Positions 24,214-32,599 of a DNA stretch of 64,000 bases are shown here, one piece after another. How positions within the stretch are numbered: the stretch's first letter is position 1; the number at the start of each line of letters is the position of its first letter. This DNA is from Agarivorans litoreus (GTDB taxonomy: Bacteria; Pseudomonadota; Gammaproteobacteria; Enterobacterales; Celerinatantimonadaceae), in NCBI RefSeq assembly GCF_019649015.1, contig NZ_BLPI01000001.1:3591001-3655000 (forward strand). The letters run 5' to 3'. The notes beneath the pieces were generated by a model. The model worked only from the letters and a program-made list of their open reading frames with translations, did not search any database and was not told the DNA's origin. The position numbers were made by a program, and so were the translations under genes.

Positions 24214-24638
24214 TTACTAGGGTTTGTTTATCTTTGGTGTTGAAATTTTGTTCGAGATAAGCGGGCTTTAATCGCGGCGAGCACTTAGAAGCCTAGTGGG
24301 CTAAGCTAGAAGTGCTTAACAAAGAGTAAAGTTCGCTTATCCGAACCCTTCGGGCAGCATTTCTTAGCCATTTATTCAGCGTTAGCGAGTGATTATTAAG
24401 CCCACTTAACTGCACACTCACTGTCTTGCATAAATGGCTGCAAAAACCATCAGTAAAGATCAACAGACCCTAGAATCAACAAAGCCAGCGTAGTTATTGC
24501 TGGCTTTGCTACTTTTACAAGCCGTTCATCTTCGTGACATAAATCTAACATCAATTTTTCATCACTTTGTCACCCGATGAATCTTTACTGGTTAGCTCTT
24601 AAATCGATGTTATTCACCAACAATAAGGACGTTAACCA
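24214..24638. other. Intergenic region with nested inverted repeats
   Basis: No credible gene. Between 24256 and 24440 several inverted repeats are nested: GCACTT (24281) with AAGTGC (24310), CCGAACCCTTCGG (24341), AGCCATTTAT (24366-24375) with ATAAATGGCT (24430-24439), and GCGGGCTTTAAT (24261) loosely with ATTAAGCCCACTT (24394). It could fold like a branched RNA or be a decayed mobile repeat. A GC-rich stem at 24480-24508 follows. Confidence 0.4.
24480..24513 (+). terminator. Stem-loop terminator downstream of the Sel1 gene
   Basis: CAAAGCCAGC and GCTGGCTTTG pair perfectly around a nine-base loop; a T-rich tail (CTACTTTT) follows. It lies 270 bases after the Sel1 stop, so it may end a longer 3' transcript or a transcript from within the structured region. 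Confidence 0.55.
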
Positions 24639-25811
24639 ATGAAATTCTCTCAGCTAGGGCTATTTCTCTGCCCACTTGTACTTTTAAGCGCCTGTAGCGA
24701 CGATGACAATCCTATTCAAGCAGCCAACACTGGGGCTATATCAAAAGTGCAATTGGGGCCTCGTCCAGCATTCTTAGTTGATCAGCTCGCCGACGGAGAG
24801 CTAAAAACAAGCTTGCAAGCGTGTGTAGATAACATGACAACTTACAGCGTAAGTGACTTCTCTATTGGTCACCGTGGCGCGCCACTGATGTTCCCAGAGC
24901 ATACCAAAGAAAGCTATATGGCTGCCGCGCGTATGGGAGCAGGTGTGCTTGAGTGTGATGTAGCCTTCACTAAAGATGGCGAATTAGTTTGTCGCCACTC
25001 ACATGCCGATTTACACACCACTACCAACGTACTGGCAGTGCCAGAGTTAGCTGCTAAATGTTCAGTTCCCTTCACTCCGGCAGACACTGCTAATGGCGTA
25101 GAGGCCACTGCCGAGTGTCGTACTTCGGACTTTACCTTGGCTGAATATAAAAGCCTTACCGGAAAAATGGACGCAGCAAATAAACAAGCAACCACAGTTG
25201 AAGAATACATGGATGCAACGCCAAGTTTCCGTACCGATCTTTACGCTGAAGTTGGCACATTAATGTCGCATAAAGAAAGCATTGCGCTGTTTAAGGAGCT
25301 AGGCGTAAAAATGACGCCAGAGCTTAAAACACCCGCTGCGCAAGACCTAGCAGCAGCAGGGATTACCCAGCAAGAATTTGCCCAAAAAATGATTGATGAA
25401 TACATTGAAGCAGGCATTGAGCCTAGCGAGGTTTACGCTCAATCTTTCTCAATTGACGACGTTGAATACTGGGTTGCCAACACCCCAGAGTTTGGGGAGC
25501 AAGCCGTTTACCTTATTTACTTGCTTGATGGTGTGCCCAGCCCAACAGAAATTGCCGCTAAAAACATCAATATTGTTGCGCCCATTTATACTGCGCTTGT
25601 TGAAGAGCAAGATGGAGCAGTAGTTGCTACCGACTATGCCAAGCAGCTAAAAGACGCGGGTTTAGATTTAATTACTTGGACCATCGAGCGCAAGTACACC
25701 TCAATGCATGAATTTGAAGTACTTAATGTACTAAAAAAAGATCTTGAGTTAGTTGGCGTATTTTCTGATTGGCCAGCTACTGTGACCTTCTTCGATAACT
25801 GCATAAAATAG
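24639..25811 (+). CDS. Glycerophosphodiester phosphodiesterase-family lipoprotein
   Basis: 390 aa. Lipoprotein signal with lipobox LSAC at about residues 17-20, followed by SDDDN. The GDPD barrel begins near residue 75: IGHRGAPLMFPEHTKESY with the first catalytic His-Arg, then GVLECDVAFTKDGELVCRHS with the metal-site Glu, Asp and His. Another acidic strand reads MTPELKTPAA. The core residues are present, so an active periplasmic or surface phosphodiesterase that releases glycerol 3-phosphate from deacylated lipids is likely. The barrel contains an insert of about 60 residues (TPADTANGVEATAECRTSDF). Monocistronic. Confidence 0.88.
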   Translation: MKFSQLGLFLCPLVLLSACSDDDNPIQAANTGAISKVQLGPRPAFLVDQLADGELKTSLQACVDNMTTYSVSDFSIGHRGAPLMFPEHTKESYMAAARMGAGVLECDVAFTKDGELVCRHSHADLHTTTNVLAVPELAAKCSVPFTPADTANGVEATAECRTSDFTLAEYKSLTGKMDAANKQATTVEEYMDATPSFRTDLYAEVGTLMSHKESIALFKELGVKMTPELKTPAAQDLAAAGITQQEFAQKMIDEYIEAGIEPSEVYAQSFSIDDVEYWVANTPEFGEQAVYLIYLLDGVPSPTEIAAKNINIVAPIYTALVEEQDGAVVATDYAKQLKDAGLDLITWTIERKYTSMHEFEVLNVLKKDLELVGVFSDWPATVTFFDNCIK

Positions 25812-26012
25812 TCACTATATTCATCGAACTGTTGCTGTTAATGCGTATTAGCAGCAACTTTGTGATCGCAATAGCATTTTTTTCTGTATTTCCCCTGCAA
25901 TTGATTAATCGCAACAAAATAATTATTCACTATTTTCTTCGAGCGATTGTGTGGTAGCGTTGCTGCCGCTGCCTTCTTTGGTCATTAGGCAGTGGTCAAC
26001 AAAGGAATAATA

Positions 26013-26693
26013 ATGAAAAAATCAGTTTATTGTTTAGCAAGTTGTATTGCCGCCGCGTTTATCGTTGGCTGTAGCAGCAACAATCAAACTAGTACTAGTG
26101 AAACACCAGCCGCAGTTGTATGTAGCGGCGTGTGTGGCGAGCAAGAGTTTACTCGTGCTCAGCAACTACACCACGGTGATGGCGTAGAGCAAAACTACGA
26201 TGCAGCCTTGGCAGAATATTTAAAAGCTGCCAAAGCAGGCAATGTAGCTGCCATGACGCAAGCTGCGGTGTTATACCAAGAGGGCTTAACTAGCCAAGGC
26301 AGTAAGCCTGAGCTGGCGGTTGAGTGGCTAATGGTTGCCGCCAAGCTGCAAGATGCAGAAGCGCAGTTTCTGTTAGCAGAAAACTTTTGGAATGGCATAG
26401 GCGCGGAGCAAGATTTTGGCAAAGCCGAATTTTGGTATAACCAAGCTGCATTAAACAAACACAAAGAAGCTGCTTACCTATTAGGTTTGTATTACTTCGA
26501 AGGCGAAAATATGGATGAAGATCCAGAGCAAGCCTATGTGTGGATGTCGATTGCTGCGCTGTTAGGCCATGGTAATGCACCTGGCGATCGCGACTTCTTA
26601 ATCGGCGAAGAGCTAGACATGACGCAGAAAAAAGCGGCTTGGAAAGAAGTCGATCGATTAATTAAAGAAATGGGCATCGAGGTGCCTTGGTAG
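26013..26693 (+). CDS. Sel1-repeat lipoprotein
   Basis: 226 aa from ATG 26013 (ribosome site AAGGAATAATA); an in-frame start at 25992 is less likely. Lipoprotein signal with lipobox IVGC followed by SSNNQ. Four to five Sel1 repeats from residue about 45 (AQQLHHGDGVEQNYDAALAEY; AAVLYQEGL; AENFWNGIGAEQDFGKAEFW; LGLYYFEGE). Family role is scaffold-like protein binding. Related in type to the Sel1 gene at 23557 but with a lipid anchor. Confidence 0.88.
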   Translation: MKKSVYCLASCIAAAFIVGCSSNNQTSTSETPAAVVCSGVCGEQEFTRAQQLHHGDGVEQNYDAALAEYLKAAKAGNVAAMTQAAVLYQEGLTSQGSKPELAVEWLMVAAKLQDAEAQFLLAENFWNGIGAEQDFGKAEFWYNQAALNKHKEAAYLLGLYYFEGENMDEDPEQAYVWMSIAALLGHGNAPGDRDFLIGEELDMTQKKAAWKEVDRLIKEMGIEVPW

Positions 26694-26954
26694 GCGTAAT
26701 GCGCTACTAAATCTTAGATGAACTCACTGTCATCACAATAATAACGAGTTGGTATTGATTGAAGGTTAACTGGCTTAATATAGGTCGATACCAACGCTTT
26801 TGTGATTGAATAAAAATAAATTTGTTACTTCTCAACTTGCCATTTACAGCGTTGCCATAGATACTAAATTTGAACAATTGCTAACAGCAACAAAGTTTCT
26901 AGGGCTTTGATTTATCAGCTTATAGTTTACTTTTTGCTCTTCTAGAAGTTACCT

Positions 26955-27914
26955 ATGCAAGCACCAAGTACACCTATTGGCGAAGTGAGTCGCCTTAAAG
27001 CATTAAAAGATCTCGATATTTTGGATACCATGCCAGAAGAGCGCTTTGATCGGATTACACGAATGGCCAAACGGCTATTTGATGTGCCAATTGCTTTAGT
27101 GAGTTTGGTTGATGAAAATCGTCAATGGTTTAAATCATGTTTTGGTGTTGATGCCAGTGAAACGCCTCGTGACATCTCTTTTTGTGGTCACGCTATTTTG
27201 GGTGACGATACCTTTCAAATTGAAGATGCTTTGGCAGATCCGCGCTTTGCAGATAACCCACTGGTAACTGGCTACCCGCACATTCGCTTTTATGCCGGCC
27301 ACCCACTTACTACTCCAGATGGAGAGAAGATAGGCACCTTATGCATTATCGATACTAAGCCAAAAAGCCTAACTAAAGATGACCTAATTGCACTGGATGA
27401 TTTAGCGGTAATGGTGGAGCAAGAACTGGCTGCACTGCAAATGGCGATTACCGATGAATTAACCAGTATTTCTAATCGTCGTGGCTTTATGAAGCTGGCA
27501 CATTACTCGTTCGCCATGTGCCGCAGGCAAGTTATCCCACTTACTATTGCCTATATGGATTTAGACCAGTTTAAACCCATTAATGATCAATATGGTCATG
27601 CTGAAGGTGACAATGCCTTGCGTTTATTTGCCGAGCAAATGCGTGTTTCATTTCGAGAGTCTGATCTGTTTGGCCGCATGGGCGGAGACGAGTTTGTAGT
27701 GATGTTTACCGATACCAACGAAGCGGATGCAACCGAAATACTACAACGATTCGCCAGCGATCTTAGTGCAGCTGCCAAGCAGTATAAGCTCGCTTACCCT
27801 CTATGTTTTAGTTACGGTTTGTTGGAAGTAGACTTTACTCAATATCCTTCTATCGACAGCGCGTTAGAGCAAGCTGATCAGTTAATGTATCGTCATAAAA
27901 GTTGCCAGCGCTAG
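26955..27914 (+). CDS. GAF-GGDEF diguanylate cyclase
   Basis: 319 aa, cytoplasmic. GAF domain at about 20-160 (RLFDVPIALVSLVDENRQWF, then RDISFCGHAIL and IGTLCIID). GGDEF domain at about 163-318: DELTSISNRRGF, MDLDQFKPINDQYGH, and an intact GGDEF at 243-247. An RESD inhibitory site lies exactly five residues before it, so feedback by cyclic di-GMP is expected. Likely makes cyclic di-GMP in response to a ligand or redox state sensed by GAF. The last 64 bases of the gene are repeated at 33888-33951. Confidence 0.95.
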   Translation: MQAPSTPIGEVSRLKALKDLDILDTMPEERFDRITRMAKRLFDVPIALVSLVDENRQWFKSCFGVDASETPRDISFCGHAILGDDTFQIEDALADPRFADNPLVTGYPHIRFYAGHPLTTPDGEKIGTLCIIDTKPKSLTKDDLIALDDLAVMVEQELAALQMAITDELTSISNRRGFMKLAHYSFAMCRRQVIPLTIAYMDLDQFKPINDQYGHAEGDNALRLFAEQMRVSFRESDLFGRMGGDEFVVMFTDTNEADATEILQRFASDLSAAAKQYKLAYPLCFSYGLLEVDFTQYPSIDSALEQADQLMYRHKSCQR

Positions 27915-28030
27915 CTTATGCTTTAGCCCATTTTCGTTGGCGACGATTAAACTGCCTTTAATCGCAATACCACTTAATACCGCGGTATAAAAGTAATCTA
28001 GTACCTGCTTAAACCTTACAATATGTAACT

Positions 28031-28228
28031 TAACCTGAGCTCGGGATAATAAACCGGCTTCTAGCGGCTATTTTTACTTATTTCGGTGTTGAAGCTGCTT
28101 GCAATAGGCTAGCTATTGACGCGCAGCTTCGCCTTGAACTAAGCAAAACTATCTCGCCAGAAACATGACACTAGATTAAGTACTTGGTTGCAAAGTTATC
28201 GTCACTTCCTTATCCCGAGTTCAGGTTA
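28031..28228 (+). repeat. MITE-like element A, complete copy
   Basis: 198 bases with 19-base terminal inverted repeats: TAACCTGAGCTCGGGATAA at the left and TTATCCCGAGTTCAGGTTA at the right, one mismatch. An internal hairpin GAAGCTGC...CAATAG...CTATTG...GCAGCTTC spans 28091-28130. TA at both ends is compatible with a TA target duplication. No coding capacity. Same length and ends as the inverted copy at 42028-42225. Confidence 0.85.
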
Positions 28229-28387
28229 ACTGAACAAAATTTAGAGCAAACTCTTCGGTACTTATATTTAGCTAATTACCGAAAAGTTGTTGATGTGTGC
28301 AGATATCGGGCGCGTTATCGAAAGTACTATTTTACTCCGATAGGGGAAACTGCTTCAAACGTACTATGTCTTGAGTTAGTAGTTTAT

Positions 28388-28415
28388 AGCCAGGTGAATT
28401 TTTACTCACCTGGCT
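28388..28415 (-). terminator. Stem-loop downstream of fruA
   Basis: AGCCAGGTGA and TCACCTGGCT form a perfect 10-base stem with an eight-base loop, 18 bases after the fruA stop. There is no long T run on the minus strand, so the terminator call is provisional. Confidence 0.5.
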
Positions 28416-28432
28416 TGATGGCTTGATGGCTA

Positions 28433-30166
28433 TTAAGCGGTAGCTTCAATACTCTCTTGACGACGTTTTATAAAAGCATAACTAAAGCCAGTTAATACTG
28501 TACCTGCAGTAATAGCAACCAGATACATTAGCACTGGTGAAATAGCCCCAGGAATTAGCAGCACGAACAGCCCACCGTGTGGTGCCATTAGTTTTGCTCC
28601 TATCAGCATTGATAGCGCACCTGTTAATGCACCGCCAATCATGCAAGAAGGTATCACTCGCATTGGATCTTTTGCTGCAAAAGGAATTGCGCCTTCAGAG
28701 ATAAAACACATACCTAGCACAAATGATGCCTTACCCGCTTCTCGCTCACCGGCTTCAAATTTGTCTTTAGCAAGGAAAGTTGCCAAGCCCATACCAAGGG
28801 CGGGTACCATCCCAGCGGCCATAATTGCTGCCATGGGTGCGTAGGTTTGCGAAGCTAATAAGCCTACCCCAAATGTGTATGCGGCTTTGTTCACAGGCCC
28901 CCCAAGGTCGAAACACATCATGGCTCCGAGAATTACGCCTAGTAGTACTGCGTTTGCACTGCCCATGTTGTTAAGGAAGTCTGTCATTGCCGCCATGACA
29001 GCAGCTACTGGCCCTCCAACGATGTAGACCATTACTAGGCCCGTAAACAAACTCGCCAAGAAGGGGATGATTAAAATAGGCTTAAGTGCTTCCATCGATT
29101 GAGGCAAAGAAACCTTATCAGCAATCAATTTTGCTGAATAGCCGGCAATGAAACCCGCAGCAATACCGCCAAGGAATCCAGCACCTGTTGAACTTGCCAA
29201 CATACCACCAATTAAACCCGGAGCTAACCCAGGGCGGTCAGCAATTGAAAAAGCAATAAAGCCCGCTAACACCGGGATCATCAACGCGAATGCACTTCCG
29301 CCACCAATGGTCATTAGCGCAGCCGCAAGTGTGCCTTCTTCTTTAAATGCTTCGATACCAAATATAAAGGAAAGCGCAATAATTAAACCTCCCGCAACCA
29401 CAACAGGGAGCATGTGAGACACTCCTGTCATTAAGTGTTTATACGCTCCCTTTTTCTCCTCGGCTGCGCCTGCTTGCTTGTTACCACCAACATGCGAGTA
29501 GGTAGTGGCAGATGTAAATGCTTTATCTAGCTCTTGTTCTGTTTTCTTAAGTGCTAAACCAGTGCTGGTTTTGTAAAGTTGCTTACCATTGAAACGGTCT
29601 AGAGGAACCTCGATATCTGCTGCAATAATTACCAAATCTGCGTCTGCGATGTCTTGTTCTGTAAGTTGGTTTTTTGCGCCTACCGAGCCACGAGTTTCCA
29701 CTTTAATGCTGTGACCTAAACGTTTGCCGTGTTCCTCTAGTGCCTCTGCTGCCATAAAGGTATGTGCTACGCCTGTTGGACACGCCGTAATCGCAACAAT
29801 TTTTTTAGTAGTACTTGATTTATCAGCAGCAAGCGGGGATACGGAATGACCTTGCTCAAGCGTTTTGGCTTCTTCAATTGCTTGACTCAAAAATGCTTTA
29901 GGGTCACTGGTGCATTGAGATATCTGGGCTTGATACACCATTTTGCCAACGAAACGCTGCGTATCAACTGGGGTATTTGTCACAATAACGATCACTTCTG
30001 ACTCTGCTATTTGCGCATCTGTAAGTGTTTGTGTTTCAACTACACTCGAGTGACACTCAATGTTAGCGGTATGTCCAAGTGCTTTAGCCGCTTGCTCCAG
30101 CAATCCGGCTGCGATGATGCTATTTGCTACCCCACTAGGGCAGGCTGTAATCATTGAAATTTTCAT
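28433..30166 (-). CDS. fruA: Fructose PTS permease EIIBC
   Basis: Takes up fructose and delivers it as fructose 1-phosphate. 577 aa from ATG 30166, preferred over 30196 because AAGG lies eight bases upstream. Domain order is EIIB' (residues 1-100, TACPSGVANSIIAA), EIIB (about 120-215, with the phospho-cysteine in TACPTGVAHTFMAA), then EIIC with about eight to ten membrane spans (LMTGVSHMLPVVVAGGLIIA; PGLIGGM; FDLGGPVNKAAYTFG). Third gene of fruBKA; 45 bases after fruK. Under the Cra-type regulator by operon membership. Confidence 0.95.
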   Translation of the reverse strand: MKISMITACPSGVANSIIAAGLLEQAAKALGHTANIECHSSVVETQTLTDAQIAESEVIVIVTNTPVDTQRFVGKMVYQAQISQCTSDPKAFLSQAIEEAKTLEQGHSVSPLAADKSSTTKKIVAITACPTGVAHTFMAAEALEEHGKRLGHSIKVETRGSVGAKNQLTEQDIADADLVIIAADIEVPLDRFNGKQLYKTSTGLALKKTEQELDKAFTSATTYSHVGGNKQAGAAEEKKGAYKHLMTGVSHMLPVVVAGGLIIALSFIFGIEAFKEEGTLAAALMTIGGGSAFALMIPVLAGFIAFSIADRPGLAPGLIGGMLASSTGAGFLGGIAAGFIAGYSAKLIADKVSLPQSMEALKPILIIPFLASLFTGLVMVYIVGGPVAAVMAAMTDFLNNMGSANAVLLGVILGAMMCFDLGGPVNKAAYTFGVGLLASQTYAPMAAIMAAGMVPALGMGLATFLAKDKFEAGEREAGKASFVLGMCFISEGAIPFAAKDPMRVIPSCMIGGALTGALSMLIGAKLMAPHGGLFVLLIPGAISPVLMYLVAITAGTVLTGFSYAFIKRRQESIEATA

Positions 30167-30211
30167 AGGTTCGACCTTTATGTCCATGTATGCCACCTAA
30201 AGTATTCGACT

Positions 30212-31156
30212 TTAGCGACTCAGCTCTTGTAATTGGATTTTTTGTTGTAGGGATTTAACTTCTTCGATATTTGGTACGCCAACACCAACTTGGCCAACTG
30301 CCAGTGCTGATAGCGCGGTAGCAAAAGAGAGTAACTCTTCCTTGGCTAATGATTGCATGTGGCCCCAACATAGGCCTGCAACCAGAGTATCGCCAGCACC
30401 CACAGTGCTCACAACATTCATTCTTGGAGGTTTAGCTTGTAACCATTGGTTGTTTTCAAGCCATAAAACGCCTTCTGCGCCCATTGAAACAACAATGTTT
30501 GCTATGCCTTTGCTTGTTAGTGATTCTGCAGCTTCTAAGCATTGCTCTTGATTATCTAAATGGCGACCAACAAATTGAGCGAGTTCTTCATCATTTGGTT
30601 TAATTAGCCAAGGCTTAGAGTCCAGCCCTTTAGCCAAGGCGTCCCGACTACTGTCGAACAACACGCGTTTACCATTTTGTTGGAGCCAGCTTACCCACTT
30701 AGCACATTGTTCAGCGCTAATACCTTGGGGCAGGCTTCCGGCGAAAACGAAGTAGTCATGTGACTGCATCAATTCACCGAGTACTGTTTCGAATTGTTGA
30801 ATGGCGTCACTGCCAACGTATACTCCGGGAAAGTTAATGTCGCTAACATTGCCGCTTTGTTCAACTAGCTTTACGTTGATACGGGTTGAACCTGCTACGC
30901 GAATAAACTTATCTTGAGCACCCATGGTGTTGAAGAGTTGGCCGAATAGTTCTTGGTTGTCACTGCCTAAAAAACCTGTGACAGTGACCTCTGCACCTAA
31001 GTCACTCAACACTTTAGCAACGTTAACACCTTTACCTGCCGCGTGTAATGAGCCGCTATTTACTAAACTTACAGCACCGGTGTGAAGCTTGTCTAAACTA
31101 CCAGTTAAATCGAGTGCTGGGTTTAAGGTGATGGTAACTACTTTGGTTGTTTGCAT
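30212..31156 (-). CDS. fruK: 1-phosphofructokinase
   Basis: Phosphorylates fructose 1-phosphate to fructose 1,6-bisphosphate. 314 aa, PfkB family: ITLNPALDLTG at the start, the GKGVNVAKVLSDLGA glycine-rich segment near residue 42, and the anion-hole/catalytic motif GAGDTLVAGL near 250. Full length. Lies 15 bases after fruB. Confidence 0.96.
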   Translation of the reverse strand: MQTTKVVTITLNPALDLTGSLDKLHTGAVSLVNSGSLHAAGKGVNVAKVLSDLGAEVTVTGFLGSDNQELFGQLFNTMGAQDKFIRVAGSTRINVKLVEQSGNVSDINFPGVYVGSDAIQQFETVLGELMQSHDYFVFAGSLPQGISAEQCAKWVSWLQQNGKRVLFDSSRDALAKGLDSKPWLIKPNDEELAQFVGRHLDNQEQCLEAAESLTSKGIANIVVSMGAEGVLWLENNQWLQAKPPRMNVVSTVGAGDTLVAGLCWGHMQSLAKEELLSFATALSALAVGQVGVGVPNIEEVKSLQQKIQLQELSR

Positions 31157-31171
31157 TGTTCTAGTTACTCC

Positions 31172-32305
31172 TTAATGCTCACCAAGGCCAGACGCAATGG
31201 CTTTGCCAATAGCTGCTAGAGCTTCCGTTGCGTCGGCGCCTTCAGCAGTAAATTGAAGTTCGTGGCCATGTTTTACGCCAAGCCCAATAACTTTCATTAA
31301 GCTTTTCGCGTTGACCACCTTACCGTCGCTACTTAGGTTGGCCACTTTAATTACTGCTTCAAACTTTTTCGCCTCAGCAACTAACATGGCGCCTGGTCGA
31401 GCATGTAGGCCATGAGCATTTCTAATTTTAAATACCGCTACGTTACTGTCGCTCGAAGCAGTATCTGCTATTTCCTCGCCAGTAAAAAAGCTAAGCACTT
31501 GCGCCTCGGTTAAAGTAAAAAGCTTTTCTTGTTCTTGTTTAAATACCAACTCAGTAATTTTATCTAAGATGGCTTGGTGAGCATTATTACAAGCAGCAAT
31601 AGCAATAAGGGCGTGCACTGGGTTGCCTTCTTGCTCGAATGGGGATGCAGCAGACACTAGCGCCATAGTAGTGCGAGTAACGGCTTTGTCGCTGCTTATT
31701 AACCATAGCCCTTTACCTAAGTGAGTAGCAGACTTGCTTACCAACTCAGCAACAAACTCGGTATCTACATTGCCGGTGTTTTTCAACAACCCTGCTGCTA
31801 CTGCGGCCATTTGAACCATGTCATTGGTTGGAAAGTTCAGTTGGATGAGTGAGGTATTAATGTCGGTGTCTAGTTGCATTTCACCGCTTAAAATTGCAAT
31901 GATTTCTTCCGCTGATTTAGCGTGTTTAAGCTTTTGCTCTGCACCATCGGCTGAAAGCACTTTGGTTAGCTGTTTTAGTATGCCAAGGTGCTCGTCAGAT
32001 TTAGCAGCGATACCAATAACCACATAAGCAATATTGCCGTCTCCCCAGTTAACGCCATCGGGGAAGTGAAGCACACTTACACCGGTTTTATTTACTCGGT
32101 CACGAGTGTCTGTTGTGCCATGGGGAATAGCGATACCGTTACCTAAAAACGTAGAACTTTGCTCTTCACGACAAAGCATTCCGTCCAGATATCCCTCTTG
32201 GACCAACCCCTTGTCGCTTAGGTCTGCGGCGATCACTTTAATGGCAGAGTGTTTGTCGTTTGATGATTGATTAAGTTTGATATTGTCGTTGTTTAGTTGA
32301 AGCAT
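31172..32305 (-). CDS. fruB: Fructose PTS diphosphoryl transfer protein (EIIA-HPr, FPr)
   Basis: Passes phosphate from enzyme I to FruA. 377 aa with three parts: EIIA-Fru at 1-145 (active histidine in GIAIPHGT), a middle linker domain, and a C-terminal HPr-like domain from about 285 with the phospho-histidine in AHGLHARPGA and the serine region NAKSLMKVIGLG. First gene of the operon. The 294 bases upstream hold three Cra-type operators shared with the divergent cra. Confidence 0.95.
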   Translation of the reverse strand: MLQLNNDNIKLNQSSNDKHSAIKVIAADLSDKGLVQEGYLDGMLCREEQSSTFLGNGIAIPHGTTDTRDRVNKTGVSVLHFPDGVNWGDGNIAYVVIGIAAKSDEHLGILKQLTKVLSADGAEQKLKHAKSAEEIIAILSGEMQLDTDINTSLIQLNFPTNDMVQMAAVAAGLLKNTGNVDTEFVAELVSKSATHLGKGLWLISSDKAVTRTTMALVSAASPFEQEGNPVHALIAIAACNNAHQAILDKITELVFKQEQEKLFTLTEAQVLSFFTGEEIADTASSDSNVAVFKIRNAHGLHARPGAMLVAEAKKFEAVIKVANLSSDGKVVNAKSLMKVIGLGVKHGHELQFTAEGADATEALAAIGKAIASGLGEH

Positions 32306-32364
32306 GATTGCTTACCCACATTGGTTCTCGTTATCGAATCGAACAGTGTTTGCTTTAGGCTTAA

Positions 32365-32378
32365 CTGAATCGATTCAG
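32365..32378. promoter_or_regulatory. Cra (FruR) operator-like palindrome 1
   Basis: CTGAATCGATTCAG is a perfect 14-base palindrome, close to the TGAAACGTTTCA core known for enteric Cra. It lies 60 bases upstream of fruB. Confidence 0.75.
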
Positions 32379-32493
32379 CAAAATTACAAAAAAATTCAGC
32401 AAAGCATTTCACCTATTGGTTTTGCTGTAGTGTTGTCTTAGCTATAGCTCAGTCACTTATCTAATATAGGTCAGTATTCAAATATGTGACCTT

Positions 32494-32509
32494 GCTGAAT
32501 CCTTTCAGC
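32494..32509. promoter_or_regulatory. Cra operator-like palindrome 2
   Basis: GCTGAATCCTTTCAGC is a near-palindrome of the same type, 16 bases, about 90 bases upstream of cra. Confidence 0.75.
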
Positions 32510-32515
32510 TTTGAT

Positions 32516-32531
32516 ACTGAACCGATTCAGC
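32516..32531. promoter_or_regulatory. Cra operator-like palindrome 3
   Basis: ACTGAACCGATTCAGC starts 22 bases after the start of site 2, about two helical turns, so two Cra dimers could bind the same face. Nearest to the cra start, suggesting autoregulation. Confidence 0.75.
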
Positions 32532-32599
32532 ATATAATTCAACTTATCGAATAGGCCGGAATTAATTTATATGATCCATCGCACAAAAAGGATCGTCTC

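Larger units (their letters stand above)
27915..28432. other. Intergenic region with MITE-like element A
   Basis: No credible gene. Contains a perfect 12-base palindrome ATACCGCGGTAT at 27977-27988, the complete 198-base element at 28031-28228, and a stem-loop at the fruA end (28388-28415). A 240-base open frame from 28184 begins inside the element and has no family likeness. Confidence 0.6.

Noticed and set aside
24281-24400. Possible integron attC-like site (GCTTAAC and ACTTAAC near inverted repeats)
   Set aside because: No complementary GTTRRRY core at the right spacing and no cassette array or integrase nearby.
26748-26795. Inverted repeat GTTGGTAT / ATACCAAC
   Set aside because: Eight-base arms far apart with unrelated interior; resembles the ends of element B by a few bases only, not enough to call a copy.
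27977-27988. 12-base perfect palindrome ATACCGCGGTAT
   Set aside because: Single copy and not near a start codon; listed in the intergenic note but too short to interpret.
28184-28426. 80-codon open frame on the plus strand
   Set aside because: It starts inside the MITE-like element and has no ribosome site, no family likeness and a codon pattern unlike neighbours.
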